The notes beneath the pieces are model-generated. The model was not told the DNA's origin. It ran no database searches and worked only from the letters and a program-made list of their open reading frames with translations. Below, piece by piece: positions 18,701-29,336 of a DNA stretch of 64,000 nucleotides. Both the position numbers and the translations under genes were made by a program. This DNA is from an uncultured Ruminococcus sp. (lineage in GTDB: Bacteria; Bacillota; Clostridia; Oscillospirales; Ruminococcaceae). The stretch's first letter is position 1; each line of letters begins with the position of its first letter. The DNA is taken from positions 1 through 64,000 of the forward strand of contig CAMKMD010000006.1 of assembly GCA_946413815.1 (NCBI GenBank), read 5' to 3'.

Positions 18701-20014
18701 TTATTTTTCTGTACAGAACTCTACCTTTTCGCCGTTAAGTATCATGTTGGTTGTTCTTACAGCACACATCTTACCGCACATTGAGCATGTATGACGTTCT
18801 GCTATAGGTGTGCTTTCGTAGTAGCGGCGTGCCTTTTCGGGGTCTATTGCTACCTTGAACATAGCCTCCCAGTCAAGTGCATGACGGGCTGCTGCCATTT
18901 CATTATCTGCATCTGTTGCATGAGGTATTCCCTTTGCGATATCTGCGGCGTGGGCTGCAATACGGCTGGCGATAATTCCTTCCTTTACATCATCAACATC
19001 AGGAAGTCTGAGGTGCTCGGCAGGAGTTACATAGCAGAGGAAGTCCGCGCCGTTTGCGGCTGCAATAGCGCCTCCGATAGCTGATGTGATGTGGTCATAG
19101 CCGGGAGCGATGTCTGTTACAAGAGGGCCGAGTACATAGAAGGGGGCGTTGTGACATATACGCTTCTGGAGCTTCATATTGGCAGCTATCTCATTCATTG
19201 CCATGTGACCGGGACCTTCTACCATGACCTGTACATTCTTTGCCCAGGCTCTCTCGGTAAGTGCGCCAAGTTCGATAAGCTCTGCGATCTGACCGGCATC
19301 GGTGGAATCATCGATACATCCCGGACGAAGCGCATCTCCGAGGCTGATAGTTACGTCATACTCCTGAAGGATGTCAAGAACCTCGTCGTAGTACTCATAG
19401 AAGGGGTTTTCGTTTCCGGTCATCATCATCCATGCAAAGAGAAGAGAACCTCCGCGGGAAACAATGTTCATCTTTCTCTTGTCACGCATGAAGGCCTCTA
19501 CTGCACGGCGGTTGATGCCGGCGTGTATGGTCATGAAGTCAACACCCTCTTCTGCGTGGGCTCTGACCACCTTGAGGAAATCCTTTGCTGTGATCTCGAG
19601 AAGATCCTTGTCAAGATAACCGATAGCGTCATACATAGGTACAGTGCCGATCATTGCAGGTGAGCGCTCTACAAGTCTCTTTCTGAATTCGTTTGTCTTT
19701 CCGTAGTTACTGAGATCCATTATGGCTTCTGCGCCGAAACTTATAGCCATATCCACCTTCTTCATCTCGATCTCATAATCCTTTACATCACCGGAGATAC
19801 CAAGGTTCACATTGATCTTGGTACGCATACGTGAACCAATACCCTCAGGGGATATGGACTTGTGATTTATGTTGCAGGGAATGGCAACCTCTCCTCTGGC
19901 AACCAGCTCACGGAGCTCCTCGGCGGGGATGTATTCCTTCTTTGCAACTGTTTCCATTTCGGGAGTGATGATGCCGAGCTTGGCTGCTTCCATCTGTGTT
20001 TTATAATTCTTCAT
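18701..20014 (-). CDS. thiC: Phosphomethylpyrimidine synthase ThiC
   Basis: [21 protein letters not shown]..., C-terminal [11 protein letters not shown]; start corrected from 20098 to 20014 by RBS. Confidence 0.96.
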   Translation of the reverse strand: MKNYKTQMEAAKLGIITPEMETVAKKEYIPAEELRELVARGEVAIPCNINHKSISPEGIGSRMRTKINVNLGISGDVKDYEIEMKKVDMAISFGAEAIMDLSNYGKTNEFRKRLVERSPAMIGTVPMYDAIGYLDKDLLEITAKDFLKVVRAHAEEGVDFMTIHAGINRRAVEAFMRDKRKMNIVSRGGSLLFAWMMMTGNENPFYEYYDEVLDILQEYDVTISLGDALRPGCIDDSTDAGQIAELIELGALTERAWAKNVQVMVEGPGHMAMNEIAANMKLQKRICHNAPFYVLGPLVTDIAPGYDHITSAIGGAIAAANGADFLCYVTPAEHLRLPDVDDVKEGIIASRIAAHAADIAKGIPHATDADNEMAAARHALDWEAMFKVAIDPEKARRYYESTPIAERHTCSMCGKMCAVRTTNMILNGEKVEFCTEK

Positions 20015-20030
20015 ATATTTATTCCTTTCG

Positions 20031-20828
20031 TTATTTCGCATATATGCTGTTGATATCGTAGGTATGATCAAGGGGGCCGCTGCCTTTTCCAAGATCAAGG
20101 CCGGCTTTTATGGCTCCTGTCAGGTATTCCTTTGCAAGCCTTACCGCCTCTTCAAGGCTATGGCCTTTGGCAAGGTTTGATGCTATGGCACTTGAGAGAG
20201 TGCAGCCGGTGCCGTGGGTATTGGGATTGTCGATACGTTCTGACTCGAACCATCTTATTCCCCTTCCGGTAGAGAGTACATCTGCTGCGTCGCATATGCT
20301 GTGGCCGCCCTTCACAAGGACTGAACAGCCGTATTTACTGTGGAGCATTAAAGCAGACTCCTCCATATCCCTGCGGTTCTTTATCTCTTTTCCGGTAAGA
20401 AGTTCAGCCTCCGGTATATTCGGGGTTATGACTGTACTTATCGGAAAGAGCAATTGTGTCATTCCGGCGACCGCCTCTGAGGTGCTGAGCTTTGATCCGC
20501 TCGTGGCGACCATTACCGGATCAAGCACGATGTTTGCAGCCTTATGCCTGTTAAGGCACTCTGCAATGACCTGTATCAGCACAGGTGAAGAGACCATACC
20601 GATTTTTACTGCATCTGGAAAGATGTCTTCAAATACAGCATTTATCTGATCGCGGAGAATATCAGGAAGTGTCTCCTGAACAGAACGTACTCCTGTGGTA
20701 TTCTGTGCTGTAAGAGCTGTGATAGCACTCATGGCAAATACGCCGTTCATGGTCATGGTCTTGATATCCGCCTGGATCCCGGCGCCGCCGGACGAATCGC
20801 TTCCGGCGATAGTAAGAGCTGTCCTCAT
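20031..20828 (-). CDS. thiD: Hydroxymethylpyrimidine/phosphomethylpyrimidine kinase
   Basis: 265 aa; [37 protein letters not shown]. Confidence 0.95.
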   Translation of the reverse strand: MRTALTIAGSDSSGGAGIQADIKTMTMNGVFAMSAITALTAQNTTGVRSVQETLPDILRDQINAVFEDIFPDAVKIGMVSSPVLIQVIAECLNRHKAANIVLDPVMVATSGSKLSTSEAVAGMTQLLFPISTVITPNIPEAELLTGKEIKNRRDMEESALMLHSKYGCSVLVKGGHSICDAADVLSTGRGIRWFESERIDNPNTHGTGCTLSSAIASNLAKGHSLEEAVRLAKEYLTGAIKAGLDLGKGSGPLDHTYDINSIYAK

Positions 20829-21478
20829 CAGCGGATACCTCCTCTTGTAAGAAGGGAAACTGCAGCTTTCAGATTCTTCGCTGCTGAGCGGATATCTTTC
20901 GCTCCGAAAAGCGAGGACACTACTGCGATCCCAGCCATACCGCCCCCCGACAGATCCGAAAGATTGCTCTCTGTTATACCTCCTATGGCTACTGAAGGGA
21001 TATCAACACTGCCGCATATCTCACGCAGCTGTGCTGTTGTGATCCTTATTGCATTTGTTTTTGTCGGCGACGGAAAAACTGCACCAACGCCAAGATAATC
21101 CGCACCTTCATTATATGCTTTCAGTGCCTGTCCGGGAGTTTTTGCCGTTGCTCCTATGATAAAACTCTCCCCGGCATAAGCTCTTATCTCAGTTACTGCC
21201 GTGTCTTCTATGCCTACATGAACTCCGTCTGCACCGGATTCAACAGCAGCTTTATAGTCGTCATTGATTATCAGGGGTACTCCGTACTCCTCACAGAGCT
21301 TTTTTACTCTGTATGACTCCTCTGTTAACTGCTCAGTAGTTAGCCCTTTTTCCCGGAGCTGAAGTATTGTTACTCCCCCTTCGAGCGCCTCCCTGATGCA
21401 GGAGTAAAAATCTCTGTCACCTATGCACTTCCTGTCTGTGACAGCATACAGAAGGAGCTGTTCACGTTTTATATTCAT
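20828..21478 (-). CDS. thiE: Thiamine phosphate synthase
   Basis: 216 aa; [50 protein letters not shown]. Confidence 0.94.
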   Translation of the reverse strand: MNIKREQLLLYAVTDRKCIGDRDFYSCIREALEGGVTILQLREKGLTTEQLTEESYRVKKLCEEYGVPLIINDDYKAAVESGADGVHVGIEDTAVTEIRAYAGESFIIGATAKTPGQALKAYNEGADYLGVGAVFPSPTKTNAIRITTAQLREICGSVDIPSVAIGGITESNLSDLSGGGMAGIAVVSSLFGAKDIRSAAKNLKAAVSLLTRGGIR

Positions 21479-22067
21479 TCATACCTCTCCTTAATCCGGC
21501 AATATATCCGGCTTCATCTTCACTTGTCATAAGACTGCTCATCACGCATATTCCTGCTGCACCTGCTTCAATTATGCTCCCGGCATTTTCGGGAGTTATA
21601 CCGCCTATGGCATAGACAGGTATGCTGACTGATGAGCAGACCTCACGCAGGAAGCTGAGGCCTCTGCCGGGCAGGCCTGCTTTGCAGTCCGTTTCAAAAA
21701 TATGGCCGGCTGTCTGATATGTCGTGCCGAGGGATACTGCCTCCTGCGCCTCTGCCGCCGAGTGTACAGATACACCTAAAACCGGATATCTGTCCCTGTC
21801 TGCAAACTCTCTGAGAAGCGGCAGCGGAAGATGCAGCGCCCCGCCATAAGACGGGTATGTATGACTGACAAAACTGACGCCTGTACCGGCACATATTTCA
21901 GAGATACGCTTTGCAAGCTCTTTGTATTCAGCCGGCGGAAGATCCTTTTCCCTTAGAATGACCGCATCTGCTCCGGCTTCACATATTCTTCTTATACGCC
22001 CGGTAAAATCGTCCCTGCAGAGCAGACGGTTTGTTACACATATTATCTTACACATAAAGGTAATCAT
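21462..22067 (-). CDS. tenI: TenI-like thiazole tautomerase (ThiE paralog)
   Basis: TAGHIFETDCKAGLPGRGLSFLREV and YAIGGITPENAGSIIEAGAAGICVMSSL resemble TenI; ThiE-type NDR/GADGVHLG motif replaced. Confidence 0.78.
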   Translation of the reverse strand: MITFMCKIICVTNRLLCRDDFTGRIRRICEAGADAVILREKDLPPAEYKELAKRISEICAGTGVSFVSHTYPSYGGALHLPLPLLREFADRDRYPVLGVSVHSAAEAQEAVSLGTTYQTAGHIFETDCKAGLPGRGLSFLREVCSSVSIPVYAIGGITPENAGSIIEAGAAGICVMSSLMTSEDEAGYIAGLRRGMNEYKT

Positions 22068-23298
22068 TCAGGACAGGCTGTAAGCCCTCTTCGGACATAT
22101 CCTTGTACATCTGTGCAAAGCTTCGGCTGTCGTTTATCTCGAACTGCTCATCGCCCTCTGCTTCGCTCTCCTTACCGGTGTATTTGCTCTCATGGTCTCC
22201 TATACCGGTTGATACACCTGCACTGATCTTAGTCGCGGCTATCTTAACTATTCCGTTGCGGAACTCCTCGCTCTCACGTGAGGAAACGGTTATACCCGCA
22301 AAAGGCAGGAACATCCTGTATGCGCAGAGGATCTGGCAGAGCTCACGCTCGTGCACATCAAGAGGATTTATTGTCTCGTTGTTTATGATAGGTCTCAGTC
22401 TCGGACAGGAAAGGCTTACCTCGGCATGAGGATACTTGCGCTGGAGGTAGTATACATGAAGCGCAGAGGCAAGAGCATCCTTTCGGAAATCTGACAGACC
22501 GAGAAGAGCCGAACAGGCTATACCGCGCATACCGCCCATGAGAGCTCTCTCCTGAGCTTCAAAACGGTAGGGCCATACTCTCTTGTGGCCCGCAAGATGG
22601 AGCTGTTCATATCTAACCGGATCATAGGTTTCCTGGAAGACTGTTACATAGTCTACTCCGCATTCATGCAGGTAGCGGTAATCTTCTGTATTCATCGGAT
22701 ATACCTCTATACCCACCATGCGGAAATACTTCCTTGCAAGCTTGCAGGCCTCGCCAATGTACCTGACATCGCTCTGAGCACGGCTCTCACCAGTCAGAAG
22801 AAGTATCTCCTCCATGCCGCTGTCTGCTATCACCTTCATCTCATGCTCGATCTGCTCCATGGAGAGCTTCATACGGCGTATATGATTATAGCAGTTGAAG
22901 CCGCAATAGACACAGTAGTTCTCACAGTAGTTAGCGATATACAGTGGGGTGAACAGGTAGACGGTGTTGCCGAAGTGCTTACGTGTTTCAAGCCTTGCAC
23001 GCTCTGCCATCTGTTCGAGGAACGGTGCTGCAGCCGGCGACAGAAGAGCTTTGAGGTCATCAACAGAGATATTCTCATGCTGAAGCGCCCTGTGTACATC
23101 AGCGGCGGTGTACTGCGAGTAGTCGTAATTCTCTACCTGAGACATCACCTTATCACGGATATCGGATGATATCTGCTCCATGTCCGGAAGATAGGCCATA
23201 TGATCGGTACGGCTGGACGGATCGGTCTCCAGACGGTGCTTTCGTTCGAGGGCTTCGGATGAAAGCTCGTCCGAGTCTATATAGAAATGATTCTCCAT
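22048..23298 (-). CDS. thiH: 2-iminoacetate synthase ThiH (radical SAM)
   Basis: PLYIANYCENYCVYCGFNCYNHIRR (CxxxCxxC); position in thi operon; track start 23349 overlaps thiG, 23298 preferred. Confidence 0.93.
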   Translation of the reverse strand: MENHFYIDSDELSSEALERKHRLETDPSSRTDHMAYLPDMEQISSDIRDKVMSQVENYDYSQYTAADVHRALQHENISVDDLKALLSPAAAPFLEQMAERARLETRKHFGNTVYLFTPLYIANYCENYCVYCGFNCYNHIRRMKLSMEQIEHEMKVIADSGMEEILLLTGESRAQSDVRYIGEACKLARKYFRMVGIEVYPMNTEDYRYLHECGVDYVTVFQETYDPVRYEQLHLAGHKRVWPYRFEAQERALMGGMRGIACSALLGLSDFRKDALASALHVYYLQRKYPHAEVSLSCPRLRPIINNETINPLDVHERELCQILCAYRMFLPFAGITVSSRESEEFRNGIVKIAATKISAGVSTGIGDHESKYTGKESEAEGDEQFEINDSRSFAQMYKDMSEEGLQPVLNDYLYV

Positions 23299-23308
23299 AG
23301 CGCTCACC

Positions 23309-24082
23309 TCAGTCCCTGAGGAATCCGGTAAGAGTATCAGAGGGGGCACCGCCGCGCATGAGAACTCTTCCGAGGCCGGAAAGGTAGGCCTTTCTTCCGG
23401 CTTCGACAGCCTGACGGAAGGCGTCCGCCATTACGGGAAGATCGCCGGCCGTGGCAAGAGCGGTATTGCACATTACTGCAGCCGCACCCATCTCCATAGC
23501 CTCGCAGGCCTGTGAAGGACGGCCTATGCCTGCGTCCACGATTATGGGAAGGTCTATCTCGTCGATAAGTATCTGTATGAAATCCTTTGTTGCAAGTCCC
23601 TTGTTGGAGCCTATAGGAGATGCAAGAGGCATTACAGATGCAGCTCCGGCGTTAACAAGGTCGCGGGCAGTATTAAGGTCGGGATACATATAAGGCATTA
23701 CAATGAAGCCTTCCTTTGAGAGTATCTCTGTAGCACGGACAGTCTCTGCGTTGTCAGGAAGAAGATACTTTGTATCCCGCATTATCTCGACCTTGACAAA
23801 ATCACCGCAGCCGAGCTCTCTGGCAAGACGGGCTATACGCACGGCCTCGTCTGCGTTTCTTGCACCGGAGGTATTGGGAAGGAGAGTAACTCCCTCCGGG
23901 ATATAGTCAAGGATATTCTCATGCTCTTTTGTCTGTGCACGGCGTACTGCTAGAGTTATAAGCTCCGCTCCTGCATACTTCACTGCCGCTTCGATAAGAG
24001 AAAGTGAATACTTTCCCGAGCCGAGAATAAAGCGGGAGCTGAATTCATGCCCGCCTATTAAAAGTTTGTCGTTTGTGTTCAT
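23309..24082 (-). CDS. thiG: Thiazole synthase ThiG
   Basis: 257 aa; [67 protein letters not shown]. Confidence 0.96.
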   Translation of the reverse strand: MNTNDKLLIGGHEFSSRFILGSGKYSLSLIEAAVKYAGAELITLAVRRAQTKEHENILDYIPEGVTLLPNTSGARNADEAVRIARLARELGCGDFVKVEIMRDTKYLLPDNAETVRATEILSKEGFIVMPYMYPDLNTARDLVNAGAASVMPLASPIGSNKGLATKDFIQILIDEIDLPIIVDAGIGRPSQACEAMEMGAAAVMCNTALATAGDLPVMADAFRQAVEAGRKAYLSGLGRVLMRGGAPSDTLTGFLRD

Positions 24083-24103
24083 TATTATCCTTCTTTCATT
24101 GAT

Positions 24104-24757
24104 TCAGCATTCAGTCTCGCCGGATATCAGACGTATTATCATATGAGCCTGATGTGCGGCGCAGACCAGCACTCTTGAAGCAAAAAGGCCTTCGCCCTCT
24201 GCTACACCATTCACTTCGTCGCCGCAGAGATAAAACCTTCCGGCAACTCTGCGTGTATGTATCAGGTTTGCCGAAAAGGTTCCGGCCATACCTGACCCGG
24301 CTACAATATACTTGTCCGGGTAAGTCTCCAGTACGGTGTTGACGAGCATCGCTTTCTGGTCAGCTTTATCAAAGGCCTCACAGATGAATTTCTCGTCTTT
24401 CAGCATAGACGGGATGTTGTCCGGAGTGAGCTTTACTGTGTCTGCTGTTATATGGCAGTACGGAGCTATCCGGGAAAGAGTCTGCTCAAGAGCCTCCGTT
24501 TTCGGTATGCCTAACTGGTCGGGGAAATACTGCTGCCGGTTGAGGTTTGAGATATCGACCTTGTCAAAGTCGATGATGTGCAGTCTTCCGACACCCGCCC
24601 TTGCAAGCGCTATCGATATGTTGGAGCCGAGACCGCCGAGGCCGCATACAGCAACAGAGGCCTCTGAAAGCTTCTTCTGCATATCAGTTCCGTGCCGTTC
24701 CGCAAGTGCTGCGAACATTTCTTCTTTTGATGGTATCATATCAGCCGCCTCCGACAA
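24104..24757 (-). CDS. thiF: ThiF-family adenylyltransferase
   Basis: VAVCGLGGLGSNISIALARAGVGRLHIIDFDKVDISNLNRQQ. Confidence 0.93.
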   Translation of the reverse strand: MSEAADMIPSKEEMFAALAERHGTDMQKKLSEASVAVCGLGGLGSNISIALARAGVGRLHIIDFDKVDISNLNRQQYFPDQLGIPKTEALEQTLSRIAPYCHITADTVKLTPDNIPSMLKDEKFICEAFDKADQKAMLVNTVLETYPDKYIVAGSGMAGTFSANLIHTRRVAGRFYLCGDEVNGVAEGEGLFASRVLVCAAHQAHMIIRLISGETEC

Positions 24758-24935
24758 AGCCTACTATCTCAACGCTGTCTCCATCCTTTACGACAGTATC
24801 ATTATACTTTGCTTTAGGGACGATATCAAGATTCAGCTCGACAGCCACTCTTTCCGGCTTATATCCGCCGTCAAGAACGAGCTGTGCTATGGTCTTTCCG
24901 GCCGCTTCATGCTCCTTGCCGTTTATCTTTACCAT
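24741..24935 (-). CDS. thiS: Sulfur carrier protein ThiS
   Basis: 64 aa ubiquitin-like, ends in GG(G): DSVEIVGFVGGG. Confidence 0.92.
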   Translation of the reverse strand: MVKINGKEHEAAGKTIAQLVLDGGYKPERVAVELNLDIVPKAKYNDTVVKDGDSVEIVGFVGGG

Positions 24936-24953
24936 ATTCTACCTCCTTTACAC

Positions 24954-24992
24954 AAAAAGGCGGAAACTGCCGGGATATGGCAGCTTCCGCCG
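24954..24992 (-). terminator. Expression-platform terminator of the TPP riboswitch
   Basis: GGCGGAAGCTGCCATATCCCGGCAGTTTCCGCCTTTTT hairpin plus U-tract on the minus strand, directly after the aptamer. Confidence 0.8.
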
Positions 24993-25002
24993 AAGTTACT
25001 TC

Positions 25003-25086
25003 TTTCCCTACGTTGGCATTATCCAAATCAGGTTACAGGTCGGAGACTCATTCGTCTCCCTCTCAGCCCGTCTACGAGCTCCCTTT
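25003..25086 (-). ncRNA. TPP riboswitch (THI element)
   Basis: Minus strand GGGCTGAGAGG...ACCTGATTTGGATAATGCCAACGTAGGGAA matches the THI-box consensus; directly upstream of thiS. Confidence 0.95.
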
Positions 25087-25115
25087 ATATATAGGTCATA
25101 TACCGACCTTTGAAT

Positions 25116-25144
25116 ATTTTACCACAATCATAACAGAATTGCAA
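25116..25144 (-). promoter_or_regulatory. Promoter of thi operon
   Basis: TTGCAA - 17 nt - TAAAAT on the minus strand upstream of the riboswitch. Confidence 0.55.
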
Positions 25145-25172
25145 TAGCCGGCAATATAATTTTTTCTTCAAA

Positions 25173-25634
25173 CTATTTACAGACCTTCTTTTCCATATAG
25201 TCATAGCACAGCTTGTCACCGTTTTCGGTATCTATCATGAAAAATCCGGTAGATGTATAGCCGCGTTTCAGGTAGATACCCTTCGCAGGCAATGATGCGG
25301 AAAGCTCTATCCTGTCGTACTCAGCTGTTACAGGTGCTTCTGCATGGTCAAGAAGTTCTCTCCCGTAGCCTCTCCCCTGGTATTCAGGCAGGACAAACAG
25401 ACGGTTTATCTCACAGCCGTTCACAGTAACAGTTCCGGCGTATGAGCCGTCCCCGGTCACAAGCAGCCAGACATTTTCTTCTTCGATATCTTTTACGATA
25501 TGCTCCTGTGAGTGATGGGCAAGAAAGAAACTTACCGCACCCTCAGGATAATAATGCGGGTAAACTGCTGAGATAGTCTCTGCTGCTATCTTTTTTACGA
25601 TATCTGCATCTTTTAGTTCTGCTTTAATTATCAT
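25173..25634 (-). CDS. GNAT-family N-acetyltransferase
   Basis: 153 aa; INRLFVLPEYQGRGYGRELLDHAE. Confidence 0.88.
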   Translation of the reverse strand: MIIKAELKDADIVKKIAAETISAVYPHYYPEGAVSFFLAHHSQEHIVKDIEEENVWLLVTGDGSYAGTVTVNGCEINRLFVLPEYQGRGYGRELLDHAEAPVTAEYDRIELSASLPAKGIYLKRGYTSTGFFMIDTENGDKLCYDYMEKKVCK

Positions 25635-26181
25635 TTACAATCTTTCTTCTTTCCCTTCTCTCAAAGAAGGCAGCTGCTGCCTTGGCTGATACAGTGCCGA
25701 GTACAGCGCCGGCCAAAACATCTGTGGGGAAATGGACATAGAGATACATACGCGAGAATGCTATGAGATTGGCAAGTACCATTGCGGGGACTCCGAGCAT
25801 CTTGCTGTAGTGGAGAAGGGCTCCTGCTCCGGCAAAGCTCGCAATGGAATGGCCGGAGGGAAAAGAATAATCTTTCGGTATCTTGACAAGCATATCCTCC
25901 AGCGGGTCTATCCAGCAGGGGCGGTCACGGCGGATAAGGTTCTTCAGTACAAGGTTTCCGGCTACAAATCCTCCGGATATTGCAGCTATCATAACTGCGC
26001 CCGCTTTTCTTAGTTTCTCGCTAAGAAGAAGCATAGTGCTGAATGCCAGCCAGAATACGCCGAGGTCGCCAAAGCGTGTGACCCAGGGAATGAGCCTGTC
26101 CATGGTCTGACTGCGGTAGTGTTTCTGTATATAATCAAGTATGCCGAAATCGGAATGCTGTATGTTGATCTTCCTGATCAT
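25624..26181 (-). CDS. PAP2-superfamily phosphatase
   Basis: 185 aa; KNLIRRDRPCW...SFPSGHSIASFAGAG...SRMYLYVHFPTDVLAG. Confidence 0.92.
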   Translation of the reverse strand: MIRKINIQHSDFGILDYIQKHYRSQTMDRLIPWVTRFGDLGVFWLAFSTMLLLSEKLRKAGAVMIAAISGGFVAGNLVLKNLIRRDRPCWIDPLEDMLVKIPKDYSFPSGHSIASFAGAGALLHYSKMLGVPAMVLANLIAFSRMYLYVHFPTDVLAGAVLGTVSAKAAAAFFERRERRKIVNDN

Positions 26182-26182
26182 A

Positions 26183-26770
26183 TCAATCCTCCGTCATGAG
26201 AAATGCTCTGCAGGGTGCTCCGTCACAACCGGCAAGGTTCAGCGGCGCGGCACTAAGGAAATATCTTCCTTCTGATACTCCGTCAAGACAGAGCCCTTCG
26301 AGAAGAACGATGTCTTTTGAAAGAAGTATCACATGGACCTCCATCGGGGCACCCTCAGGTCCGAAGCTCTGGGAATCTATGCCAAGCAGGAGAACTCCGC
26401 TTCCAGCAAAGACTCGTGCGGCACCGGCAGTAACAACTGCTCCCCCTGCAATCAGTATGCGATCACCGGCTGAGAGCTTACGTGCTTCGGAAACGATATC
26501 CTCTGCATCTGCTCCCGTAAGATCACCTGTTCTTCGGCAGACATAGCAGGGGCCTACAAAGCTTTCAAGAGGTATCTGCTCGACTGTTCTGCCGTCACGC
26601 AGAAAATGAAAGGGAGAATCAATATGTGTTCCGTTGTGGACGCACATTGAAAGCTCAGACAGATTGTACATATCGCCCTCTGCTATACTCCTTGCAACAT
26701 TCCTCTGTGGTGAGGGGTCTCCCGGATATACGACGCAGGAAAAAACCTCCTGTGAGATGTCGATCAGCAT
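26183..26770 (-). CDS. Cyclase-family protein (kynurenine formamidase-like)
   Basis: 195 aa; HNGTHIDSPFHFLRDG metal-binding motif. Confidence 0.85.
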   Translation of the reverse strand: MLIDISQEVFSCVVYPGDPSPQRNVARSIAEGDMYNLSELSMCVHNGTHIDSPFHFLRDGRTVEQIPLESFVGPCYVCRRTGDLTGADAEDIVSEARKLSAGDRILIAGGAVVTAGAARVFAGSGVLLLGIDSQSFGPEGAPMEVHVILLSKDIVLLEGLCLDGVSEGRYFLSAAPLNLAGCDGAPCRAFLMTED

Positions 26771-26836
26771 ACCATACCTTCTTTCATAGTTTTATACTGA
26801 TATTATACACCAAAACAGGAGGTTTTGCAATAGGTA

Positions 26837-28516
26837 TTATTTGCTCAGGAACTCTACTGCCTTTGCAAGGAGATAGTCCTCGTCTTTATTGAAGACCGCA
26901 TCAAGTGCCTCCTCGTCAAAGGGAACTCTGATATCAAGGCTGTTGCCTGAGATACCGTCTTTTCCTGAATCTACGAAGGGTGTCCCGTCTTCGTCCAGCA
27001 TCATGGCGCCGGACATGTAAATATAGTATTTTTCAAGCTCTATACTGGTAACTCCTTGTCCTGAGCCGTTAGGCTTGGTAAAGCCCATAATGGTCACATT
27101 ATCCATCTGACTCATAACGTGTACAAGGTGATCTGCTGCGCTGATGCTTCCGGCATTGACAAGTATCACTATCCGGCCGTCATCAAGTATGCCTTCACTT
27201 TCAAAAGTGTTTTTCTTTCCGAGAAGGAATTTTCCTTCCGAATCTGTCAAATAACGGCGGTTTGTCCTGTCCCATACGCCGTTGTAGTTATAGAGGTGTT
27301 CGCCCTCTGTGCCTAGAACCTCGGCTATGGCACGGATGAGATTGCCGGAGCCGCCGCTGTTGTTCCTGAGGTCGATTATAAGTTCGTTCATGCCGCTTTC
27401 CTTTGCCTCGTTTATATTCCTGCGGATGCTTTCCTTCATTTCGACATAGGATTTTCCTGAATACTTTATCTCTCCGGCATCGCTTTTCGAATCAAAAAAC
27501 ATACTCTTGATGCGGAGAACAGGAATACTGCCTTTAACCTTGCTCCACGAGAAGTTCGCCCCCTCAATTCCGCTGTCAAGTCTTTTCATAGCTGCATTAA
27601 GACGTAAATAATAATCACCTGAGGATGCAAGCATAGTTGTCTGTTCACTGCCGTCATCTGCTATATAGCCAACTTCGACAGAGTCGCCGCCTGTACCGGC
27701 AAGAAGAGTACTGCGATAGAAATATCTGTTGTCCGCATCAGCTGTATTCATCATATAGCCATCGGAAAGATTGCCATATACCGGCACCTCTGCTGCGGCT
27801 TCTTCAACGGGCTTGCCGTTCCATAAGGTGATTATCGTTCCGTTACGGATGCCCTTTTCAGCAAGTGCCTTATCGACCTGTACAGCAACAGTTCTGCCGT
27901 CTTCAAGGTTCATGAGAACCAAACCGTGATCCTCGCCATAGAGTTTTGAAACTATGGCGTATTCCTCGCTGGAGTACTCGTTCATATAGCTGAAACCCAC
28001 ATGGCCGTCGTGAAATTCAGAGAGAAAAGCTTTCATTGCGGCATAGTTTGCAAACTCGTCGTGATCCTTCTGTGCCTTTTCAAACATAGGCTTATACTTG
28101 GCATAGAGTTCATCGTAGTCTATACCCTTCCATTCGGAAAGAATGTAGCGCTGTCTGAACACCCTGATTATCTCGTCAAATTCCTTGCTGTAATCAGGTG
28201 AACGATAGCCCTTGTAAAGGAGACACACCGGCACCGCTGCAAGCGTACACAGAGCTGATACTAATGAAACAAGTCTGCGGAAAGATAGCTTGTCACGGAA
28301 AAACCCAAGTGCGCATATCACAGCGCCTGTGTAGACAGGTATCATTGACTTATCTGTTCCTATCGTGGATGCAACTGCCAAAACAGCAACTGCAGGAAGA
28401 AAATACATCAGTCTGAAGGCAGGCTTAAGATTCTTTGCAGCATAACCGGAAAAGAAGAAACAAAGAACACACAGAACTGTGCCGAGGCAGACTGAAAAAA
28501 TATCATAGTAATACAT
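26837..28516 (-). CDS. S41-family C-terminal-processing-like peptidase with N-terminal membrane segments
   Basis: 559 aa; ELIIDLRNNSGGSGNLIRA, ILVNAGSISAADHLVHVM, several N-terminal TM stretches. Confidence 0.85.
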   Translation of the reverse strand: MYYYDIFSVCLGTVLCVLCFFFSGYAAKNLKPAFRLMYFLPAVAVLAVASTIGTDKSMIPVYTGAVICALGFFRDKLSFRRLVSLVSALCTLAAVPVCLLYKGYRSPDYSKEFDEIIRVFRQRYILSEWKGIDYDELYAKYKPMFEKAQKDHDEFANYAAMKAFLSEFHDGHVGFSYMNEYSSEEYAIVSKLYGEDHGLVLMNLEDGRTVAVQVDKALAEKGIRNGTIITLWNGKPVEEAAAEVPVYGNLSDGYMMNTADADNRYFYRSTLLAGTGGDSVEVGYIADDGSEQTTMLASSGDYYLRLNAAMKRLDSGIEGANFSWSKVKGSIPVLRIKSMFFDSKSDAGEIKYSGKSYVEMKESIRRNINEAKESGMNELIIDLRNNSGGSGNLIRAIAEVLGTEGEHLYNYNGVWDRTNRRYLTDSEGKFLLGKKNTFESEGILDDGRIVILVNAGSISAADHLVHVMSQMDNVTIMGFTKPNGSGQGVTSIELEKYYIYMSGAMMLDEDGTPFVDSGKDGISGNSLDIRVPFDEEALDAVFNKDEDYLLAKAVEFLSK

Positions 28517-28528
28517 AGATCTGCCTCC

Positions 28529-29320
28529 TTAATTGAGATCGTCTGTGTGGAAGTAGACATAGCCAAGAAAAAGCATCAGTGCTGATACTGCAAGGGATAT
28601 AATGACAGAAAAGGTCATTTCAGGCACTTTGAGCGTTACATCCATTATAGTATGCATATCAGTGTCAAGACCATAGATCTGCCATCTGTCACAGGAATTA
28701 AGTATCTTCATTACTGAGGCTAATCCAAGCACATCTGAATCATGATTGATAAATGAACTCCACACGTATTCACCGAATCCTACAAGTGCGACAAAAAATG
28801 GCCTTTTAAGAATGAATGATATGAATACCATAGTGCAGATGATACGAAGAAGCGGGGCAATAATCATAACATAGCGTATCATGAAATCCGAAACGCTGAA
28901 ATATGTGCCCCAGCCATGCTTTGCCGCGATGACAGCGGGCATGGCTATAAAGAGTAGCATTGAGCCTATAAGAGTAAAGATGATCGCCGGTATAACTCTT
29001 CCCCAGTAGACCTCGCTTCTTTTCTTACCACTCGTAAGTTCATAATAGAGTGTACGGTCGTGAAAATCACCTGCACAGATATCGCCGACAGCAAATGCGA
29101 TGAAAAGAAGAACTAATCCTATCATTTCATTAAGAAAACCTTCTGAAAGCCACTGGCTTGCACTGTGCTCGTCACGCTGAAGATCCCAGAACTCGTTACC
29201 GTATGTAAATGCCCTCATAAGTCCGATAAGAAGTATAGCAGCCCAGACAATGAACTTCAGCTTTGAAAAGAAGAACTGTCTTATCTGTGAAACAGCTATT
29301 GCTGTTGTATTCTTTAGCAT
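28529..29320 (-). CDS. ABC-2 type transporter permease
   Basis: Polytopic; GDICAGDFHDRTLYYELTSGKKRSEVYWGRVI; start at MLKNTTAIAVSQ (29320) preferred. Confidence 0.8.
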   Translation of the reverse strand: MLKNTTAIAVSQIRQFFFSKLKFIVWAAILLIGLMRAFTYGNEFWDLQRDEHSASQWLSEGFLNEMIGLVLLFIAFAVGDICAGDFHDRTLYYELTSGKKRSEVYWGRVIPAIIFTLIGSMLLFIAMPAVIAAKHGWGTYFSVSDFMIRYVMIIAPLLRIICTMVFISFILKRPFFVALVGFGEYVWSSFINHDSDVLGLASVMKILNSCDRWQIYGLDTDMHTIMDVTLKVPEMTFSVIISLAVSALMLFLGYVYFHTDDLN

Positions 29321-29336
29321 AATACGTCCCTCCATT

